NCBI RefSeq assembly: GCF_028769735.1
Contig: NC_088174.1
Coordinates: forward strand, 2,687,501 to 2,751,500
DNA: 64,000 nucleotides
Reading direction: 5' to 3'
DNA from: Zonotrichia leucophrys gambelii
Taxonomy: Eukaryota; Chordata; Aves; Passeriformes; Passerellidae
This document shows positions 55,026-64,000 of this stretch, piece after piece. The first letter of the stretch is position 1. Every line of letters starts with the position of its first letter. The position numbers and the translations under genes are program-made. Under the pieces are notes generated by a model. That model ran no database searches, was not told where the DNA came from, and saw only the letters and a program-made list of their open reading frames with translations.

Positions 55026-56280
55026 CACATTCTGTGCTGAACACTGGAATGGTTTGAAGGCAGGAACACCCAGTAAATTGTACATAATGCAAACCATTAC
55101 ACAGGTTAATCCATTTAAATTTACTATCTTGCCTTGCACTTAGTACAGAGAGCTCCCTAAATTATTTCGAGCTATTATTCCAAAATATCTTCTCAACACA
55201 CCACAGCTCCTTCTCAAAAGCAGCAAAAAGCAGCATTGACTGAGGCCAGCCCCATTACCAAAACCACAGAGTCCATTTTCAGCTGCAGAATACACCATTT
55301 CCTCCCTTCATCACAAGTGTTCTCTCACAGTGAGCTTTCAGGGCACTCCTGAGCTATTTAATGATTCCCTTTCTAAAGATGTCCTCAGCAGTTCCCAGCT
55401 TCCCCAGAGCACATCTTGAACGTGTTGCCTTGGCCACCTTTGTTCTGCTGTGCTGTTCTGGCCCCAGCTGTGCTGCATTAACAGGCAGTGAGGTGCCAGT
55501 GCCCCTGGCACCAAGAATCACCCTGGGGACCAACCAGAGCCAAGTGCTGCACAAGTCAAACCTTGCCAGAATTCATCCTCTCTAAACCTGCCACTTGTTT
55601 CTTGCAAGCACTCCATCTTCTGCTCCACTACCACACCTGTTTCCTCCTCCTTGCACTTCAGTTTCACCCTGGAGAGCAGAAAAACTGTTGTAAAAAAAGA
55701 GCATTATTTTCATCTCAGCATTGGGAAAAAAAAGGAAAATCCCAAACTCTCAACATCATGGCCACCTCAAGTGGAAGGTGAACATGAATTCAGCATTCAC
55801 CTGCATGAGGTGTGACTGTTTAAACTTAGGCAATATGGAACTGGATGGTTTTAGGACAGAATAAATTCTAACTGGAAAAGTTTATGGGAAGCATTTTACC
55901 AGCTGGGCAGGAAAACAAGCCACAGCAGTGCTGAGTTGTTCCAGGCAAATCTACGATGCTAACAAGATTCCACCTCCAGAAACACCAGGAGCTGATCTGT
56001 CTAGAACTCCAGGAATCCAAGAGTTTCACAGCATGACAGCTGTCAAAGACAAGCCATAATCATGTAATCTTTATACTATCAGCTGGCTACATGAGCATCT
56101 CTCTAGAGCTGACATTTTGGGATGTAATTCTCCAGATAAACACATACAGGCTACTAATCCAGTCTACTCACCCATATTCAGGTTACTCTCTCTGTACAGA
56201 CAGGCTGTGATTAACATGTTGAAACAACAGTGAAAGAAAAGAGGTTGGCTTGTTTTATGTCAAAGTTCAAAAGACACAGG
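55026..56280. other. Intergenic sequence downstream of MAGT1, no feature seen
   Basis: About 1.25 kb between the CR1 and the MAGT1 polyadenylation site. Short frames only. Confidence 0.55.
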
Positions 56281-56284
56281 AGCA

Positions 56285-57732
56285 TGGATTAGACTAAAAA
56301 GTTTTATTGAAACTTGTCCAAAATCCAGTCAGGCACACAATTTATCCGTTCCTCTAAGGCTCATCGTTCTGTATGGCATAAAAAATGCATCTCAACAGTT
56401 GAAACATCAAACAACAAAATTAGCAATGTTAAGGCACTTGAGATGTGTATTAATTCAGCAAAACTGCATAAGAATAACATTCTGCTTGGAGTGATACAAT
56501 CCCTTCTGAGATTCAATTTCAAACATGCAGATTCTGTAACCCCTTGAGAGGAGAGGCAGAAGCAGGAGACAAAAGTCTCTCTCTGCCTATGAACCTCTAA
56601 GGGCAGCAGAGCCTACGGAAGGAAGTGTTGCTGAATCAGGCTGCAAGGATTTCCTGTAGTACAACTGCTGAATTGCACAACAGCTCTTGCTGAGGCACAA
56701 GGTCTTCCACTCAAGAATTCTTAAGGCAAAGTATCTTTGTGAGGTGAGAGAACAAAAGGGGAGAGCAAGCAGCACATGCATTCAGTTGTAAGGCTATCAA
56801 GTGTGTCCTGGGGTAACAACATTTATCCCAGGAGCAAACATCTCTGCCCAAAGGATAAAAATGTGGAGAAAACAAGTGGAGAATGCAAGAACTTATATAG
56901 TGACCAGAAATCTGGCATCTGCTGGTTTGCCAGGGCTCTAGGCAGTAACCTGAATTAGCAACTTTGAATTCATGCAACACATAGATAGTTACATTTGTAC
57001 TTTTAGTTCATGTTTTTAAGAGTGTGTGTTGGCCAGTCTAAGAATTTCTTTTCCAGCTTTGAGTAAAGTTTACAACTTAAAACATTGCAGTTTCAGCATT
57101 TGGCAAAGAAAAATTTAACTAACGAATAACTGTTCAACATGTTGAAAACTCCTCCTTCATCTGTGAAACAACCTCTTGCATCATACAGCAGTTGAGAACT
57201 CTTCTCAAAAATGAGACACAGCTCTAGGACTTGCACATTCCACACTGGAACCTGGAGCATGCTCCAAGGGTTGCACACAGGCTGAAGGAAAAGATTTCCA
57301 GGTACATGAAGCTGTTTCCTCAACCATGAAAAGGCATGACAGAGAAGCTGCTGTCACCTGCTATGCACAAACAGGAAATAAGGGGATAATTCAAGGGAAA
57401 GAAAACCCCATGGTAAACAGATTATCCAAGTGAATTCAAAGTACCATTTCTAGTTAGTCCATGGAAATGTAGTTTTAAGCATTATGTTCTGAATTTTGCT
57501 AGAAGCAGAGCTGCTTAAGATGTAAAGCTTATGAAAGAGAGATTGCATCTTAACACTCTGTGTCCTTCAGAGCAAACTGCTTGCTGTGTTTAAGGCACTA
57601 CATTGTCTTTGGTTCAGTGTTTCACTGTCTCAGTGTCAGCAGAGGTAGCACAAACCACACACGTTGAGCTCCTCATTCCACCACAGCCAAGTTCAGAGCC
57701 AGCACCTTCCTGATGTTACAGACTGGAATCCT
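56285..57732 (-). other. MAGT1: MAGT1 3' UTR (inferred)
   Basis: From the stop codon to the AATAAA at 56303-56308 is about 1.4 kb without interruption by recognised repeats. The extent is inferred from the signal; alternative sites cannot be excluded. Confidence 0.7.
56303..56308 (-). terminator. MAGT1 polyadenylation signal AATAAA (candidate)
   Basis: TTTATT on the plus strand is a canonical AATAAA on the minus strand, located 1.4 kb after the stop codon. Cleavage would fall at roughly 56280-56295. Confidence 0.65.
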
Positions 57733-62656
<4,924 letters not shown>

Positions 62657-63061
62657 CTGAGCAGAGGACAGTGCAATTATTTTCTCTCAGCAGGATTAGA
62701 CATCATACCTGCAATCCTGCTGAAAAACCCCACAACACATTGAGTGGAAAAACTATGGCACACACGTTTTCTCTAGGTAATAAATCTGACTCAGGAGGTA
62801 AGCAATGCTTCTTCCACCAGTACTGTAACTTCAGTTTTACACAACTTTACCCTGCTTAATTTTTTAGAGATTGTTTTTCTTCCACAGGAACAGAGAGCAA
62901 GAAGGAAGGACATGAGTTTTACCATCTCCTCAAATACAGCATTACACAAAATACCAGCAAAGAGGTTGTAAGGAAATTCGAAGGTGCAGTCGTGAGTCTG
63001 AACTAGATTTTGTGGATGAGCTCTTCAGAGCTGCTCAGGAGGCACAGAACACAAGTGATGA
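62657..63061. other. MAGT1 intron, no feature seen
   Basis: About 400 bp between the exon and the G-rich array. Confidence 0.55.
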
Positions 63062-63690
63062 TCCCCAGGTGGCCCTGCAGAGGGGGTGATGAGGGAAAGG
63101 GGTGCTGCTGCATGGACATCTGGAGGGAAGGGAGGAGCGAGGAAGAGGCGCTGGCCCTGCACAAGGAGTGCTGAGGGAAGAGGTCCTGGCCCTGCCCCAG
63201 GGGGACAGAGGAAAGGGGGGGACTGCGCCTTGCACAGAGGGAGAGGAAGGTGCTGGCCTGCAAAGGTAGAGAAGGGGTGCTGGCCTGCACAAGGAATGCT
63301 GAGGAAAGGGGGTGCTGGCTGAAAGATGTACTGGATGCAAGGGTGCTGAGGGAAGTGTGTGCCATTGCACAGAGGGTGGAGGAAGGGTGCGGTCCTGACA
63401 GGAAGGGGTGCTGGGGAAGGGACTGAGGGGTGTGCTTGGCACAGGGGTTCCTGAGGGAAGGGTGCTGGGCATGCACGAGGTGCCCGCAGGGAGGGTGCTG
63501 AGGAAGGGGTGCTGGCCCCAGGACAGAGGGAAGGGGTGCGGAGGGGAAGAAGTGCTGGCATTCACAAGGAATGCTGGGGAAAGGGGGCCGGCCCTGCACG
63601 GGAAGGGGTGCTGGCTAGGAAGGGGTGCTGAGGAAGGGGTGCATGCTGCATGCACAGAGTTGGGAGGAGGGGAGGTGCGCTGCCGGAAGG
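63062..63690. repeat. Imperfect G-rich minisatellite in a MAGT1 intron
   Basis: About 630 bp of irregular units of about 30-40 bp built on GAGGAAGGGGTGCTGGCCCT and GCACAAGGAATGCTGAGG. Copies differ in length and sequence. The G-rich strand is the plus strand. Long minus-strand frames rich in Pro and Ser come from the repeat. Confidence 0.9.
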
Positions 63691-64000
63691 TGCCAGCCTT
63701 TACAGCGTACCTCACGGACGTCCTTTGTGTGGCAAGGCCAGGGCTAGTTTCTTCGTCGCGAAGCGCTTGCATTCTCAGCTGTATTATTATCATCTTGACT
63801 AACTGAGGAAAGTTGAGAATGAGTGCAGAGTCATGTTCAGCTGCAAGTAGAGTTCACACAGGTCAGACTATAAAGGACTATAGGAGCAATCTCTGTCCCA
63901 TTGTTTCGAGGCTTGCTTTTGATTGCCAATTAGCACATGATTTAAAGCGCTACTTTAAACAAAATAGCAACATTAGCAGCCACAGCGTGATTACTATTTT
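63691..64000. other. MAGT1 intron to the window edge, no exon found
   Basis: I looked for the exon encoding the end of the thioredoxin-like domain and did not find it. Confidence 0.5.

Noticed and set aside
63003..63793. Minus-strand frames of 178-252 codons rich in Pro, Ser and Leu
   Set aside because: Lie in the G-rich array, which lacks stops on the complementary strand. No match to MAGT1 exons.
63708..63793. RTSVR-like peptide followed by a GTACGC donor, resembling MAGT1 RTDVNIRV
   Set aside because: Only a three-residue coincidence; the upstream residues do not fit the end of the MAGT1 lumenal domain.

Overview
The window is animal nuclear DNA, most likely from a bird and probably a songbird. 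The evidence is spliced vertebrate genes, CR1 LINE 3' ends, and several solo LTR families that I recognise as passerine-type. The gene order ATRX then MAGT1, both on the minus strand, matches human Xq21.1. The corresponding avian region, from general knowledge, is chicken chromosome 4 and zebra finch 4A.

Positions 5117-50213 hold the 5' two thirds of ATRX: 19 coding exons on the minus strand. Every junction is GT-AG and every phase is consistent, giving 5005 coding bases or about 1668 residues. The start codon lies in a CpG island at about 49.6-50.5 kb. The window contains the ADD histone-reader module (exons 7-9), the very large exon 9, the acidic and lysine-rich linker, and the start of the SNF2 motor (Walker A in exon 17, motif Ia in exon 18). 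The DEGH box and the second helicase lobe lie beyond the left edge, and positions 1-5116 are intron.

Positions 50.5-56.3 kb are intergenic, with degenerate minisatellites, one solo LTR, and one CR1 carrying a nested LTR. Positions 56.3-64.0 kb hold the 3' end of MAGT1: six last coding exons, the stop codon and a 3' UTR with an AATAAA. MAGT1 is an oligosaccharyltransferase subunit and magnesium transporter. Its thioredoxin-like N-terminal half lies beyond the right edge.

Accessory content sits in introns. Six solo LTRs from three families are bounded exactly by 6-bp target-site duplications, and three of them are nested inside older repeats. There are four striking tandem arrays: an ACTGGG-type array with about 125/249-bp higher-order structure just upstream of the exon 13 acceptor; a TTTGCACAC array touching the ADD exon 8 donor; an uninterrupted (GGGAA) array of about 61 copies in intron 1; and a G-rich array in MAGT1. 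I found no new multi-gene system. The best leads are these repeats inside the gene for a repeat-silencing remodeller, and two intron-retention reading frames that would make truncated ATRX.
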